NCBI RefSeq assembly: GCF_900096965.1
Contig: NZ_FMYM01000001.1
Location: 124,001-188,000 of the forward strand
Length of the DNA: 64,000 nucleotides
Direction: 5' to 3'
Origin: Shouchella lonarensis
GTDB taxonomy: Bacteria > Bacillota > Bacilli > Bacillales > Bacillaceae_D
The position numbers and the translations under genes were made by a program. Numbering within the stretch: position 1 is the stretch's first letter; each line of letters opens with the position of its first letter. Under the pieces are notes generated by a model. It saw only the letters and a program-made list of their open reading frames with translations. It ran no database searches and was not told the origin of the DNA. Below are positions 1 through 8,175 of this stretch, one piece after another.

Positions 1-1729
1 GATCAAGTGCTTCAATTTGTTGGTCAGTGATCGGTCCTGGCGGAATTTCTCCAGTGATTGAAGAACCATTTAGAAGTGCAATATCACTATTGACTTTGGC
101 GCGCATTGCATCTGTATATAAGTTGCCGATGCCGACGTCGTGCTTATTTTTGTTAGCCGAATACAGTCCGGTTTCAGTGGACCCAATGATTTCACCTGGC
201 AATGGACCTGATGGATCAACACTAATCTTAATCCGTCCTTCGCTCGTATAATCAAGGGCTTTTCCTTCGGCTGTTAACTTTAATCCATATTCTTTCATGG
301 CTGTTGTCATTAGACCGACATTTCTTTCTAAAACGGTTCCTACAAAATTGTAGCCAGAGCCGCCAGTACCGATATAATCTGCCACTGCGACGTTGTATGT
401 TTGCTCAAGGTCAACAGGTTCACCATTGAGCGTCATGTTGACATCAAGGAAGTTTCCAGTCATGCCAGTGACGATTTCATAATGTAACCCTGACGTTTGT
501 AAGTCAATTTGGTTGCGACCATTGCGCGTATAAGAAAATTCAAGCACGTCTTTTAACGCTTGCCCCGTCATTTCGATGGACATGATTTGATTAGCAAATG
601 GCTCAACTTTGTAAATGTCACGCATCGTTACAGGACCGCTTGCGATGCCATCACGAAGTCCCCCATTATTTGTTAACGCGATGTCTGCGCCTGCCAAATC
701 TTTCATGGCGTCTGTCCAGAAGTTTCCGAGTGGGGCGTCACGATGTGTGCGTCCATCGCGTGGTAATCCTGTATGGGAGTGGCCAACGACTTCACCAAGG
801 ATGTCTTCCATCTCATCAGTGTAATGGTCAATGACAGCTTGTACTTCTGTATCAACTTCTATAAATGATGAAACAGGTACCAATTGTCCATCGACCGCGG
901 TCACTTTATCTGTGTCCGCATTGTAGGTGAGAGAAAGCTTACCAAGTTGTTGTAAGCTAGAACCAGCTTGCGTGATGGGTGTGCCGTTAATGACAACAGG
1001 CTTTTGCAATGGTGTATGTGAATGCCCACCGATAATTACGTCAAAATAATCGACTTCTTCAGCAAGTTTACGATCATTAGGATGACCAATATGAGTTAAA
1101 GCAACAATGACATCAGCATTGGCTTCAAGCTCTTCTTGATAAGCGAGTGCCGTAGCGACATAGTCTTCTTCTAATGTCATTCCCTCAACATTATCAGGAG
1201 CTGTTGATGGTGGGGCTTCTGTTAGACCGAGGACGCCAACGGAGAGACCGTTTACATCTAAGATCACATAAGGATCGGGATTAGGAACGCCTGTATCTCC
1301 TGTATCAATATTGGCGCCGAGCCATGGGAATGAAGAGGCTTCCATATTTTCTTGCAAATAGGTTGGACCATAGTCAAACTCATGATTACCAATTGCAACA
1401 GCGTCAAGCCCAACAAGATTGAAGATATCAATCATCGGCTTTCCATGATTTAAATCAACAACTGGATCGCCGCTCACGAAGTCCCCTGCATCTAAGTATA
1501 AAAAGTGATCTGAGGCAGCACGTTCAGACTTGATGTAAGCGGATACTTTTCCGAAATCAGTTAACGCGGAATGAATGTCATTCGTATGGATAATATCGAG
1601 GGTAACGTCTCCTTCTAGAGATGGTGGTTGTTCTGGTGTTGGATCAACGGGTGGTGTTGGCTTAGGTACAGTAATAATAATCCAGCCAAGAAACACCACA
1701 AAAATTTTCTTAAGAATCATAGCTAACAT
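1..1729 (-). CDS. Exported bifunctional 5'-nucleotidase / 2',3'-cyclic-nucleotide phosphodiesterase, C-terminus cut by window edge
   Basis: Cell-surface phosphohydrolase that would release phosphate and nucleosides from extracellular nucleotides. The N-terminus is a hydrophobic export segment followed by a proline-rich linker. Next comes a calcineurin-like metallophosphatase domain with the motifs HTNDIHS, GDFVSGD, GNHEFD and GGHSHT, then a 5'-nucleotidase C-terminal domain (GNFWTDAM, NNGGLRDG, YIGTGGSGYNF). After it a second copy of the C-terminal domain begins (VGIGNLYTDAM, LLNGSSI) and runs off the left edge. This multi-domain layout recalls B. subtilis YfkN. The ATG at 1727-1729 lies 11 nt after a GGGGG-type ribosome site; another in-frame ATG lies at 1718-1720. 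Pho-box-like repeats lie upstream. The family call is firm; full length is unknown. Confidence 0.9.
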   Translation of the reverse strand, partial: MLAMILKKIFVVFLGWIIITVPKPTPPVDPTPEQPPSLEGDVTLDIIHTNDIHSALTDFGKVSAYIKSERAASDHFLYLDAGDFVSGDPVVDLNHGKPMIDIFNLVGLDAVAIGNHEFDYGPTYLQENMEASSFPWLGANIDTGDTGVPNPDPYVILDVNGLSVGVLGLTEAPPSTAPDNVEGMTLEEDYVATALAYQEELEANADVIVALTHIGHPNDRKLAEEVDYFDVIIGGHSHTPLQKPVVINGTPITQAGSSLQQLGKLSLTYNADTDKVTAVDGQLVPVSSFIEVDTEVQAVIDHYTDEMEDILGEVVGHSHTGLPRDGRTHRDAPLGNFWTDAMKDLAGADIALTNNGGLRDGIASGPVTMRDIYKVEPFANQIMSIEMTGQALKDVLEFSYTRNGRNQIDLQTSGLHYEIVTGMTGNFLDVNMTLNGEPVDLEQTYNVAVADYIGTGGSGYNFVGTVLERNVGLMTTAMKEYGLKLTAEGKALDYTSEGRIKISVDPSGPLPGEIIGSTETGLYSANKNKHDVGIGNLYTDAMRAKVNSDIALLNGSSITGEIPPGPITDQQIEALD

Positions 1730-1825
1730 CGTTGTTATGTTCCCCCTTTAGGTGATTGGTTTGTAGGTCTATGCCAGGACCCTTGTATAGAATAGCAGAA
1801 AAATAGATCTGTGTGTGAGGTATTA

Positions 1826-1904
1826 TGTGAAATCATGTAAAGATTTCATGAAATTTAGAACGGAAACAGACGGTTTTCTGAAATCTATGTAAAAGATCTG
1901 TAAA
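1826..1904 (-). promoter_or_regulatory. Pho-box-like direct repeats upstream of the 5'-nucleotidase gene
   Basis: Read on the minus strand there are two pairs of TTTACA/TTCACA hexamers. In one pair TTTACA repeats 11 bp start to start (1888-1893 and 1899-1904). In the other TTTACA and TTCACA are 4 bp apart (1836-1841 and 1826-1831). B. subtilis PhoP binds TT(A/T/C)ACA direct repeats about 11 bp apart, and exported nucleotidases belong to its phosphate-starvation regulon. The spacing is seen; the regulator is inferred. Confidence 0.4.
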
Positions 1905-1911
1905 CAAATAT

Positions 1912-1946
1912 ACATAGAAAGAGAAAAGACCGGCTTAAGCCCGTCT
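1912..1946 (-). terminator. Intrinsic terminator after cstA
   Basis: The near-palindrome AGACGGGCTTAAGCCGGTCT (1927-1946, minus strand, one mismatch, TTAA loop) is followed by a T-rich run, 36 nt after the cstA stop codon. Confidence 0.7.
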
Positions 1947-1981
1947 AACAAAGTAAATGATTCTATGCCTTGAGAAGTGTT

Positions 1982-3580
1982 TTAGGTGTGTTTTTTCACG
2001 CTGCGAAAGGCTTCAATTGCTAAAAAGATGCACATTGAAAATAAAATAAACGCAATGATCGCTAGAAAGTAATTGCTATGGATCAAAACATTCATATAAA
2101 TCATTACAAGTAGTGCCGAGGTTGTCACAAGAAACATAAAGATCATTGGGATGACCACAAATGTTGATTTCACTTTCATCTGAACAAGCCATAGTGTAAT
2201 AGCAAGTAATGCTAGTGCACCAAGCATTTGGTTGGCTGCACCGAACAGCGGCCACACGGTTTGCCATGTACCTGTTAGTGCAAGCAATGTGGCACCACTG
2301 AGACCAATGACTGTCGCCGTATGTTTTCCTGTGAGGAAACGAATGTGCTGTCCTTCTCCAAGTTCGGAAATGGTATAGCGCATTAAGCGTGTCGCTGAGT
2401 CAAGTGTTGTCATGAGAAAGGCTGAGGCAGTAAGCGCCGCAAATGTTGTTCCAGCTGCAATCGGTAAACCCCAAGCCCCCATAAATGCACCCATACCAGC
2501 AGAGAAGACACTAATAGGATCGCCAAGTTCGGCTAAACGTGCAGAAAACTCGTCCATCGTCAAATAAGCGACTGAGCCAATCGCGATAATCGCAATGAAC
2601 GCTTCTAATAACATGGATCCATAAGTGATGAGGCGACCACTTTTCTCATTTTGTAATTGTTTTGATGTTGTTCCAGAAGAGACAAGAGAATGAAAGCCTG
2701 ATATTGCGCCGCAAGCAATGGTGATAAATAAAATTGGGAATAAGAACCCTAATGTTTCATTATAAAACCCTGTAAAGGCGGGCATTTGAATTGTCGGTCT
2801 TGCAACGAGTATGCCGATAAAAGCGCCACCAATAAGAGCATACAGAAGGAAAGAGTTTAAATAGTCTCGAGGTTGTAATAAAAACCAAACAGGTAATACT
2901 GAAGCAGCATACGCGTAGGCAATTAGCAAAAACGACCATGTTGTTGCACTCAATTCGAGAGGGAAACGCAAGCCGATCCAAATAGAACAAGCCATCATTG
3001 TGACACCGATCATTGTTGCAATCACTAAATTTAGGCGTAGTTGGTTAATAAGAATCCCAAAAATGATCGCCGCGGTAATGAATAACAATGATGCAGTTGC
3101 TGCACCCGGGAACGAGACAAATGTGTTGGCGACTAAAATAATGAAGACACCAACGATCAAAATAAGCGTGGCAATGGCAAATGATAAAAACAACAACTGT
3201 CCGCGCGCGCCCATATATTGATGAATCAATCCGCCAATAGACCTCGCTTTATGACGAACAGAAGCTTGTAAAGACGCATAGTCATGCACACCGCCGATAA
3301 ATATACTACCAATGATAATCCATACGACAGCAGGTACCCACCCGAACACAATCGCAGCAATTGGTCCGGTGATCGGTCCTCCACCGGCAATGGTTGTAAA
3401 ATGGTGCCCGAATAGTACAGGTGTTTTTGTGGCAACAAATTCTTTCCCATCCCCCATCGTATGTGCGGGAGTCGGTCTCTCGGGATCAATCCGCAATCGA
3501 CGCTCCAAAAATCTTCCATACGAAAAGTAAGCGATAAGTAAAATGATTGCAGCAAGTAACATGAGTGTGACAAAATTCAA
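1982..3580 (-). CDS. cstA: Carbon starvation protein CstA, membrane transporter
   Basis: Polytopic inner-membrane protein of the CstA/BtsT family, which carries pyruvate and/or peptides when preferred carbon is exhausted. At 532 residues it is shorter than the E. coli protein (about 700). It keeps the family signature near the N-terminus (HTMGDGKEFVATKTPVLFGHHF, then AGGGPITGPIAA) and many membrane helices up to residue about 525. Translation starts at TTG (3578-3580) with AGAAAGGATG as ribosome site; that site overlaps the end of the preceding gene, so the two are probably translationally coupled. The operon promoter carries a perfect cre box, which matches catabolite repression of cstA by CcpA in Bacillus. 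Confidence 0.93.
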   Translation of the reverse strand: MNFVTLMLLAAIILLIAYFSYGRFLERRLRIDPERPTPAHTMGDGKEFVATKTPVLFGHHFTTIAGGGPITGPIAAIVFGWVPAVVWIIIGSIFIGGVHDYASLQASVRHKARSIGGLIHQYMGARGQLLFLSFAIATLILIVGVFIILVANTFVSFPGAATASLLFITAAIIFGILINQLRLNLVIATMIGVTMMACSIWIGLRFPLELSATTWSFLLIAYAYAASVLPVWFLLQPRDYLNSFLLYALIGGAFIGILVARPTIQMPAFTGFYNETLGFLFPILFITIACGAISGFHSLVSSGTTSKQLQNEKSGRLITYGSMLLEAFIAIIAIGSVAYLTMDEFSARLAELGDPISVFSAGMGAFMGAWGLPIAAGTTFAALTASAFLMTTLDSATRLMRYTISELGEGQHIRFLTGKHTATVIGLSGATLLALTGTWQTVWPLFGAANQMLGALALLAITLWLVQMKVKSTFVVIPMIFMFLVTTSALLVMIYMNVLIHSNYFLAIIAFILFSMCIFLAIEAFRSVKKHT

Positions 3581-3586
3581 TGGTCA

Positions 3587-4093
3587 TCATCCTTTCTCAT
3601 TGTAGATGTAGGTAGTAAGTGGGAGAACAAAGTCTTTCCCTTTGCGATGAACGTAAAGTTTTTGTTCCGTCATAGAGAAGATGGCGATATATCGTTCACA
3701 CCAACCATGGAAGCCCCACTTTAACCAAGTGAACTTCCGTAACTTTTGAACTTGTTTTTTTATAGCATGAGGAATGTCGCAATCGGTGATCATTAGCCCG
3801 ATATAAATAGATGACATATGCGCATCAGAGGATAAATGTGTCGTGTTTATATGTTGATCGAGTGCCGCTTTCAGATGTATAATGGTATCTTCACAGAGGC
3901 GATTTTCTGTGCAAATAAAGAGGTGTTGCGCACTTTCTGCATGCCAGATAGGGAGGTTTTTCGTGGCAAGATAGCGCATATCACGCCGGTGATGGTGAGC
4001 AGATAGCGGGATTGTCAAAGAACCAAGTGAGAGATTTGTTTTAATATTGTAGGAATGAGCAAGTGCATGGTGCAATTTTTGTAATGAAATCAT
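3587..4093 (-). CDS. Hypothetical protein cotranscribed with cstA
   Basis: A 168-residue soluble protein rich in histidine, with no signal peptide or membrane helix and no motif I recognise. The open frame extends to 4270, but the ATG at 4091-4093 follows a strong GAGGAGGC ribosome site by 7 nt, and the extension would run through the promoter and cre site, so the short form is preferred. Its stop lies 6 nt before the cstA start and its last codons carry the cstA ribosome site. This points to a role tied to CstA or carbon starvation, but no function is assigned. Confidence 0.7.
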   Translation of the reverse strand: MISLQKLHHALAHSYNIKTNLSLGSLTIPLSAHHHRRDMRYLATKNLPIWHAESAQHLFICTENRLCEDTIIHLKAALDQHINTTHLSSDAHMSSIYIGLMITDCDIPHAIKKQVQKLRKFTWLKWGFHGWCERYIAIFSMTEQKLYVHRKGKDFVLPLTTYIYNEKG

Positions 4094-4110
4094 GGTGAGA
4101 GCCTCCTCTA

Positions 4111-4124
4111 TGATAACGCTTACA
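4111..4124 (-). promoter_or_regulatory. cre box (CcpA operator) of the cstA operon
   Basis: TGTAAGCGTTATCA on the minus strand matches the CcpA consensus TGWNANCGNTNWCA at every fixed position. It begins 10 nt downstream of the -10 hexamer, over or just after the start of transcription, where CcpA blocks initiation or early elongation. Confidence 0.85.
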
Positions 4125-4133
4125 TGATTATTT

Positions 4134-4162
4134 AGTATAAATGAAGATGGAGAGGGGCGCAA
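4134..4162 (-). promoter_or_regulatory. Sigma-A promoter of the cstA operon
   Basis: Minus strand TTGCGC (4157-4162), 17-bp spacer, TATACT (4134-4139). It precedes the cre box and the 168-codon gene. Confidence 0.6.
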
Positions 4163-4212
4163 TCTTATATTGTGTGAGTGAGTGCATTTTTCTAGTTTAG
4201 GGGGGTATAAAT

Positions 4213-4902
4213 ATGGATAAAAATGTCCCGCACAATTTGTTCTTGCAGGGGACGCGTACTGCGATCCCAATTATAATTGGTTACATTCCAATCGCGATGA
4301 CATTTGGTATGCTTGGTGTACAAGCGGGCATTTCATTTTGGCACGTTGTCATGATGTCTGTGCTTGTTTTTGCTGGTGCTAGCCAATTTGTAGGTTTAAA
4401 TTTAATTGCGGCAGGGACTGGGAGTATTACAATTATTTTAACGACATTTATTTTAAATTTGAGACACTTTATAATGAGTATGTCTTTTATGCACAAACAA
4501 ACAGCTTTATCTACTGGAGTAAAAGCGCTGTTGTCATTTGGGCTGACGGATGAGACGTTTGCAGTAGCGTCGATGGAAAATAGGCAATCAGGTGCTTTTT
4601 TTATTGGTTTATTTTTTTCTTCCTATGCAGCTTGGGTTGGTGGAACAATGATAGGTGGATTGTTAGCTCATTACATCCCACCATCTGTTAGTGAAGTAAT
4701 GGCAATTACCTTATATGCACTATTTATTGGTTTGCTTATTCCAGCGATCCGTCAGCATAAAAAAGTGTTGATCATTGTTATTCCAACTGCTGCGATATGC
4801 TATATGTTCCATTTGATTCTCCCAATCGGCTGGGCAATTGTTTTGGCGACAGTGTTAGGAAGCTCATTAGGAATCTTTATCGATATAGAAAAAGAGGGAT
4901 AG
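4213..4902 (+). CDS. azlC: Branched-chain amino acid exporter large subunit AzlC
   Basis: Larger subunit of the two-component AzlCD exporter, which pumps out branched-chain amino acids (4-azaleucine resistance in B. subtilis). The 229-residue membrane protein opens with the AzlC block around residues 14-30 (AIPIIIGYIPIAMTFGMLG), followed by AGASQFVGLNL and the helix pair with LRHFIMSMS. The ATG has a TAGGGGGG ribosome site. The azlD start lies 1 nt after its stop, so they form one operon. It is transcribed away from the cstA operon. Confidence 0.92.
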   Translation: MDKNVPHNLFLQGTRTAIPIIIGYIPIAMTFGMLGVQAGISFWHVVMMSVLVFAGASQFVGLNLIAAGTGSITIILTTFILNLRHFIMSMSFMHKQTALSTGVKALLSFGLTDETFAVASMENRQSGAFFIGLFFSSYAAWVGGTMIGGLLAHYIPPSVSEVMAITLYALFIGLLIPAIRQHKKVLIIVIPTAAICYMFHLILPIGWAIVLATVLGSSLGIFIDIEKEG

Positions 4903-4903
4903 C

Positions 4904-5194
4904 ATGTATATATTTTTGATTATTGTTGCAATGGCAATCGTTACGTATCTACCTAGATTTTTACCTGTGATTGCTTTAGGGTATATCACGCTTCCTACTT
5001 GGGCGGAAAAATGGTTACTGTGTGTACCCTATGCAGCATTAGCGGCACTCATTTTCCCGGGGATCTTGAGTGTGCATGAGAACCCGCTTGTTGGGATTGT
5101 GGCAGGTGGTGTGGCGGTCATTTGTGCATATTTCCGTGCGCCTGTCCTGATTGTCCTTACGAGTGCGGTTGTGATGGCTTTTATGTTATCGTGA
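4904..5194 (+). CDS. azlD: Branched-chain amino acid exporter small subunit AzlD
   Basis: Small membrane subunit (96 residues, about four helices) of the AzlC/AzlD exporter. The N-terminal YLPRFLPV stretch, then an arginine-poor helical core, are typical of AzlD. It follows azlC by 1 nt; the ribosome site GAGGGATAGC lies inside the azlC end. Confidence 0.88.
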   Translation: MYIFLIIVAMAIVTYLPRFLPVIALGYITLPTWAEKWLLCVPYAALAALIFPGILSVHENPLVGIVAGGVAVICAYFRAPVLIVLTSAVVMAFMLS

Positions 5195-5208
5195 AGTGCC
5201 TTTATAAT

Positions 5209-5246
5209 TAATTAACCTATCATTGCGCAAATTGATAGGTTAATTA
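5209..5246. repeat. 14-bp perfect inverted repeat after azlD
   Basis: TAATTAACCTATCA (5209-5222) and its exact complement (5233-5246) flank a 10-nt loop that itself contains the palindrome TTGCGCAA. It lies just after the azlD stop but has no T-run, so it is either a factor-assisted or weak terminator, or an operator near the ABC promoter. Confidence 0.6.
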
Positions 5247-5248
5247 GC

Positions 5249-5278
5249 TTGCATATTTATAAACAATAGTGTACTATT
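5249..5278 (+). promoter_or_regulatory. Promoter of the ABC exporter operon with a palindrome over the -10
   Basis: TTGCAT (5249-5254), 17 bp, TACTAT (5272-5277). The perfect palindrome AATAGTGTACTATT (5265-5278, only the central GT unpaired) covers the -10. Its AGTGTA core recalls operators of YtrA-type GntR repressors, and such a regulator is encoded at 7106-7480. Confidence 0.45.
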
Positions 5279-5314
5279 AATCTATAACACAGAAACGCAG
5301 GAGGGAAAAAAGTA

Positions 5315-6235
5315 ATGAAGCATCCGCTCATAGTTGAAAGATTAAACAAAACAATGGGGAATACGCATATCATTAAAGATATGTCATTTGCACTAGAACG
5401 CGGACAAATTTATGGTTTTTTAGGTCCAAATGGCTCAGGGAAGACGACAACGATTAGAATGATTGTATCTTTAATTGCGGCAGATTCAGGAGAAGTAAAG
5501 ATTGAAGGGAAGTCAATCCGTACGGAGCGTGAAGAGGCACTTCCTCATATTGGTGCAATTGTGGAAGATCCAGATCTATATTTATATTTAACAGGAAAAC
5601 AAAATTTAATCCACTATGCGAATATGAGTGTAAAACCAATTTCTAGGGAAAGGATCAATGACGTTGCAAAACTTGTAGAGCTTGACGATGCAATCAATAA
5701 AAAAGTGAAAACGTATTCTCTTGGGATGAAACAACGGCTTGGCATAGCTGTGTCACTATTACACGAACCATCTGTGCTCATACTAGATGAACCAACGAAT
5801 GGTTTGGATCCAAAAGGCATGCGAGATTTGCGGGATTATTTACGACGTTTGGCAAGAGAGAATGGGGTGACACTTTTTATCTCAAGTCATCAATTAAGTG
5901 AGGTAGAAATGTTATGTGACCGCGCAATCATTATAAAAGACGGTCACGTCGTGGATGAAGTAGACATGTCTCGTTCCCGGTCGGAGGAGGAATTGTATAC
6001 AATACGATTGGAAGTAGCGCCTCATGCGGTTGCAAAAAAGGTTCTTGAAGCATTTGGTCATGTGAAATCGCGTGATGGAGAGTTAGTGATAGAGAAGCAA
6101 CGCCACACAAACATCCCATCAATGATTCAAGCACTAATAGAGGCTGGGGTAGATGTGTTTGCAACGAATTACCAACAGCGCTTAGAAGACGCGTATTTCG
6201 ATTTAACAGAAGAGAAAAAGGAGCGAGTCTCATGA
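5315..6235 (+). CDS. ABC transporter ATP-binding protein (BcrA/drug-export type)
   Basis: Cytoplasmic ATPase of an ABC-2 exporter. Visible are Walker A (GPNGSGKTTT, about residues 38-47), the Q-loop region, signature YSLGMKQRLG, Walker B (SVLILDEPTNGLDP) and the switch histidine (FISSHQLSE). The C-terminal 80 residues form the extra domain seen in bacitracin/lantibiotic-immunity ATPases. At 306 residues it has the usual family length. The ribosome site is AGGAGGGAAAAAAGTA. The permease gene overlaps its stop by 4 nt, so the two form one transporter. Substrate unknown; peptide antibiotics are plausible. Confidence 0.9.
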   Translation: MKHPLIVERLNKTMGNTHIIKDMSFALERGQIYGFLGPNGSGKTTTIRMIVSLIAADSGEVKIEGKSIRTEREEALPHIGAIVEDPDLYLYLTGKQNLIHYANMSVKPISRERINDVAKLVELDDAINKKVKTYSLGMKQRLGIAVSLLHEPSVLILDEPTNGLDPKGMRDLRDYLRRLARENGVTLFISSHQLSEVEMLCDRAIIIKDGHVVDEVDMSRSRSEEELYTIRLEVAPHAVAKKVLEAFGHVKSRDGELVIEKQRHTNIPSMIQALIEAGVDVFATNYQQRLEDAYFDLTEEKKERVS

Positions 6236-6990
6236 TGGGTCTTTGGAAAAATGAATGGATAAAGGCTTGGTATGGACGGAAAATTAGTATATTTCTAATG
6301 GTGATGGCGGGGTTGATTGTACTTGGAATCGGTCTTTCGCTTTTGGTTGATACAAGTGAAGATAAAATGACAGCAATGGAATTTTCTTTTCAAAGTACCT
6401 CTTTGTTTACGACTTTAGGCATTTTATATGGTGTGATTTTGATGACAGGAGCGATTGCAAGCGAGTTTTCAACAGGGACAGTGAAGCAACTATGCATTCG
6501 CCCAATGTCACGATTTCAAGTTTTAATAGCGAAATGGACGGGGAATATGGTTTTTAGTTTGGCAATCATTGTTTTTGTCTATATGATAACGATTATTGCA
6601 GGTGTCATCTTCTTTCCGCTGGAAGGAGAATCGATGGGTCATGTCTTTTATGATATGGGAAAACAATTGCTTTATTATGTGCCAACTTTATTTTTTTACA
6701 TTGGACTCGCGACAATGATGGCGATTTTAACGAAGAATACAGCCGTGACACTAGTAGTGACATTGTTACCATTCTTTTTTAGCACCATCGTGTCAATTTT
6801 AGCCGCAACGGTTGATTGGTCAAAGTGGCTTTTCTTTACACATATTCATGTTTGGAATAACTATCATCCAGATGGGATGCAGTTAGCTCCTTTTGACAGC
6901 ATGTGGGCCTCTATTACGTTTCTTACGCTCCATGCATTGCTGTTTTTATTCATCGCTCATGTTGTCTTTAAACGGAGAGATGTGGTTTAA
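6232..6990 (+). CDS. ABC-2 type permease, partner of the preceding ATPase
   Basis: A 252-residue membrane protein with six predicted helices, starting with a short cytoplasmic stretch (LWKNEWIKAWYGRK) typical of BcrB/ABC-2 permeases. The GAIASEFSTGTVKQL segment after helix 2 is the conserved cytoplasmic coupling region of this family. Its ATG overlaps the stop of the ATPase gene (ATGA), indicating coupled translation. Confidence 0.87.
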   Translation: MMGLWKNEWIKAWYGRKISIFLMVMAGLIVLGIGLSLLVDTSEDKMTAMEFSFQSTSLFTTLGILYGVILMTGAIASEFSTGTVKQLCIRPMSRFQVLIAKWTGNMVFSLAIIVFVYMITIIAGVIFFPLEGESMGHVFYDMGKQLLYYVPTLFFYIGLATMMAILTKNTAVTLVVTLLPFFFSTIVSILAATVDWSKWLFFTHIHVWNNYHPDGMQLAPFDSMWASITFLTLHALLFLFIAHVVFKRRDVV

Positions 6991-7036
6991 TAAGAGACAG
7001 AGCGAATGTACATGTCTAGATCATGATTTTTTAGGA

Positions 7037-7068
7037 CGTACCAGGCTTTTAATCATGTCGGGTACGTT
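7037..7068. repeat. Inverted repeat between the two ABC modules
   Basis: ACGTACC (7037-7043) and GGTACGT (7062-7068) form 7-bp arms around an 18-nt loop, followed by a modest T-rich stretch. It may be a weak terminator or an operator for the GntR gene 37 nt downstream. Confidence 0.35.
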
Positions 7069-7105
7069 ATTTGTTTCTACATAGTAAAGGGGGAAGTTGT
7101 TTGTC

Positions 7106-7480
7106 ATGAGTGTCCAATTTGATCCGACGAAAGCGATCTATGCGCAAATTGCAGATTACTATTATCAACAAATTTGTAGTTGCGCGCTTGCCCCAGGGGA
7201 GAAACTACCTTCTGTGCGTGAGACTGCACAAAAGTTGCAAGTGAATCCGAATACGGTATCGCGTTCTTATTTGGAAATGGATCGCGATGGGGTGACGTTT
7301 TCAAAACGAGGACAAGGCACGTTTGTGACAACCGATTTAACTGTCATTGCGAATTTGAAAAAAACACTTGCAAAAAAACAAATGGAGGATTGTGTGGCCT
7401 ATTTACGCAAGCTTGGTTACAACAATGAAGACATGGTTCATGCGCTAAAACAGTTGTTGCAGGAGGAAAAGGGCACATGA
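7106..7480 (+). CDS. GntR-family transcriptional regulator, YtrA subfamily
   Basis: DNA-binding repressor of 124 residues with the usual short YtrA architecture: an N-terminal winged helix (the IYAQIADYYYQQI start and EKLPSVRETAQKLQVNPNTVSRSYLEM recognition region, about residues 10-70) and a short C-terminal dimerisation tail with no ligand domain. The frame also opens at TTG 7097, but the ATG at 7106 sits 11 nt after AAAGGGGGA and is preferred. It overlaps the next ATPase gene by 4 nt. YtrA regulators usually repress the neighbouring ABC genes and respond to cell-wall antibiotics; the palindrome at 5265-5278 is a candidate operator. Confidence 0.88.
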   Translation: MSVQFDPTKAIYAQIADYYYQQICSCALAPGEKLPSVRETAQKLQVNPNTVSRSYLEMDRDGVTFSKRGQGTFVTTDLTVIANLKKTLAKKQMEDCVAYLRKLGYNNEDMVHALKQLLQEEKGT

Positions 7481-8175
7481 ATACGATGATCTTGAATGGT
7501 GTGAAAAAAAGATATGGAAAGAAAGCAGTGTTGGCTGATATATCGGTTGTATTAAAGAAGCATCGGTTTGTCGTTTTACTTGGTGAGAATGGGATTGGGA
7601 AGACGACACTTCTAAAATTGTGCGCAGGGTTGATTCCGTATGATTCAGGAGAGGTGTTGTTAAATGGAGCGCGTACGCGACAAGCGCGCGCGCAAACAAG
7701 TGTATATGTCTCTGATGAAGTAAATATGGATCCTTTTTTAACATTGAAAAAAGCGATCGAAGTCCATAAGCGGATGGAGCCAAGCTTTGATCAAGATCAA
7801 GCAATCGAATGGTGCAATCAGCTTGCATTGCCACTTGCAGAGAAAGTAACCACGCTTTCCACTGGGCAAAGACATTTATTTTCACTTGTGTTAGCCGCAG
7901 CAAGTTCACGCCCGATCATATTTATTGATGAGTTACTTGCTAATCTTGACTCGGCAAAGAAGGAAGCGATGATTGCGCTGCTTACAGATGTTGTCACAGA
8001 TCAATCTCGCCTTGTTGTGATGGCATCACATGCATATGAAGAAGTGGAGTTACTAGCTGATGGTGCTGTTTTTCTTCATGAAGATGGGATAGAAATTATT
8101 GAGGATATTGAAACATGGCGTCAACAACATGGTGCGTCGCTAAAGGCATTATTTTCGAAAGTGGGGCGGTCGTAA
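7477..8175 (+). CDS. ABC transporter ATP-binding protein (YtrB-like)
   Basis: ATPase of 232 residues with Walker A (GENGIGKTTLL), Walker B ending in FIDE, and switch His (MASHAYEE). The signature is degenerate: the motif is LSTGQRH rather than LSGGQ. The gene is coupled to the GntR gene (ATGA overlap) and to the membrane gene (TAATG overlap), so regulator, ATPase and membrane partner form one operon of the ytr type. Confidence 0.87.
   Translation: MNTMILNGVKKRYGKKAVLADISVVLKKHRFVVLLGENGIGKTTLLKLCAGLIPYDSGEVLLNGARTRQARAQTSVYVSDEVNMDPFLTLKKAIEVHKRMEPSFDQDQAIEWCNQLALPLAEKVTTLSTGQRHLFSLVLAAASSRPIIFIDELLANLDSAKKEAMIALLTDVVTDQSRLVVMASHAYEEVELLADGAVFLHEDGIEIIEDIETWRQQHGASLKALFSKVGRS

Noticed and set aside
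4094-4270. Extended N-terminus of the gene before cstA
   Set aside because: It would place the promoter and cre box inside coding sequence; the ATG at 4093 has a far better ribosome site.
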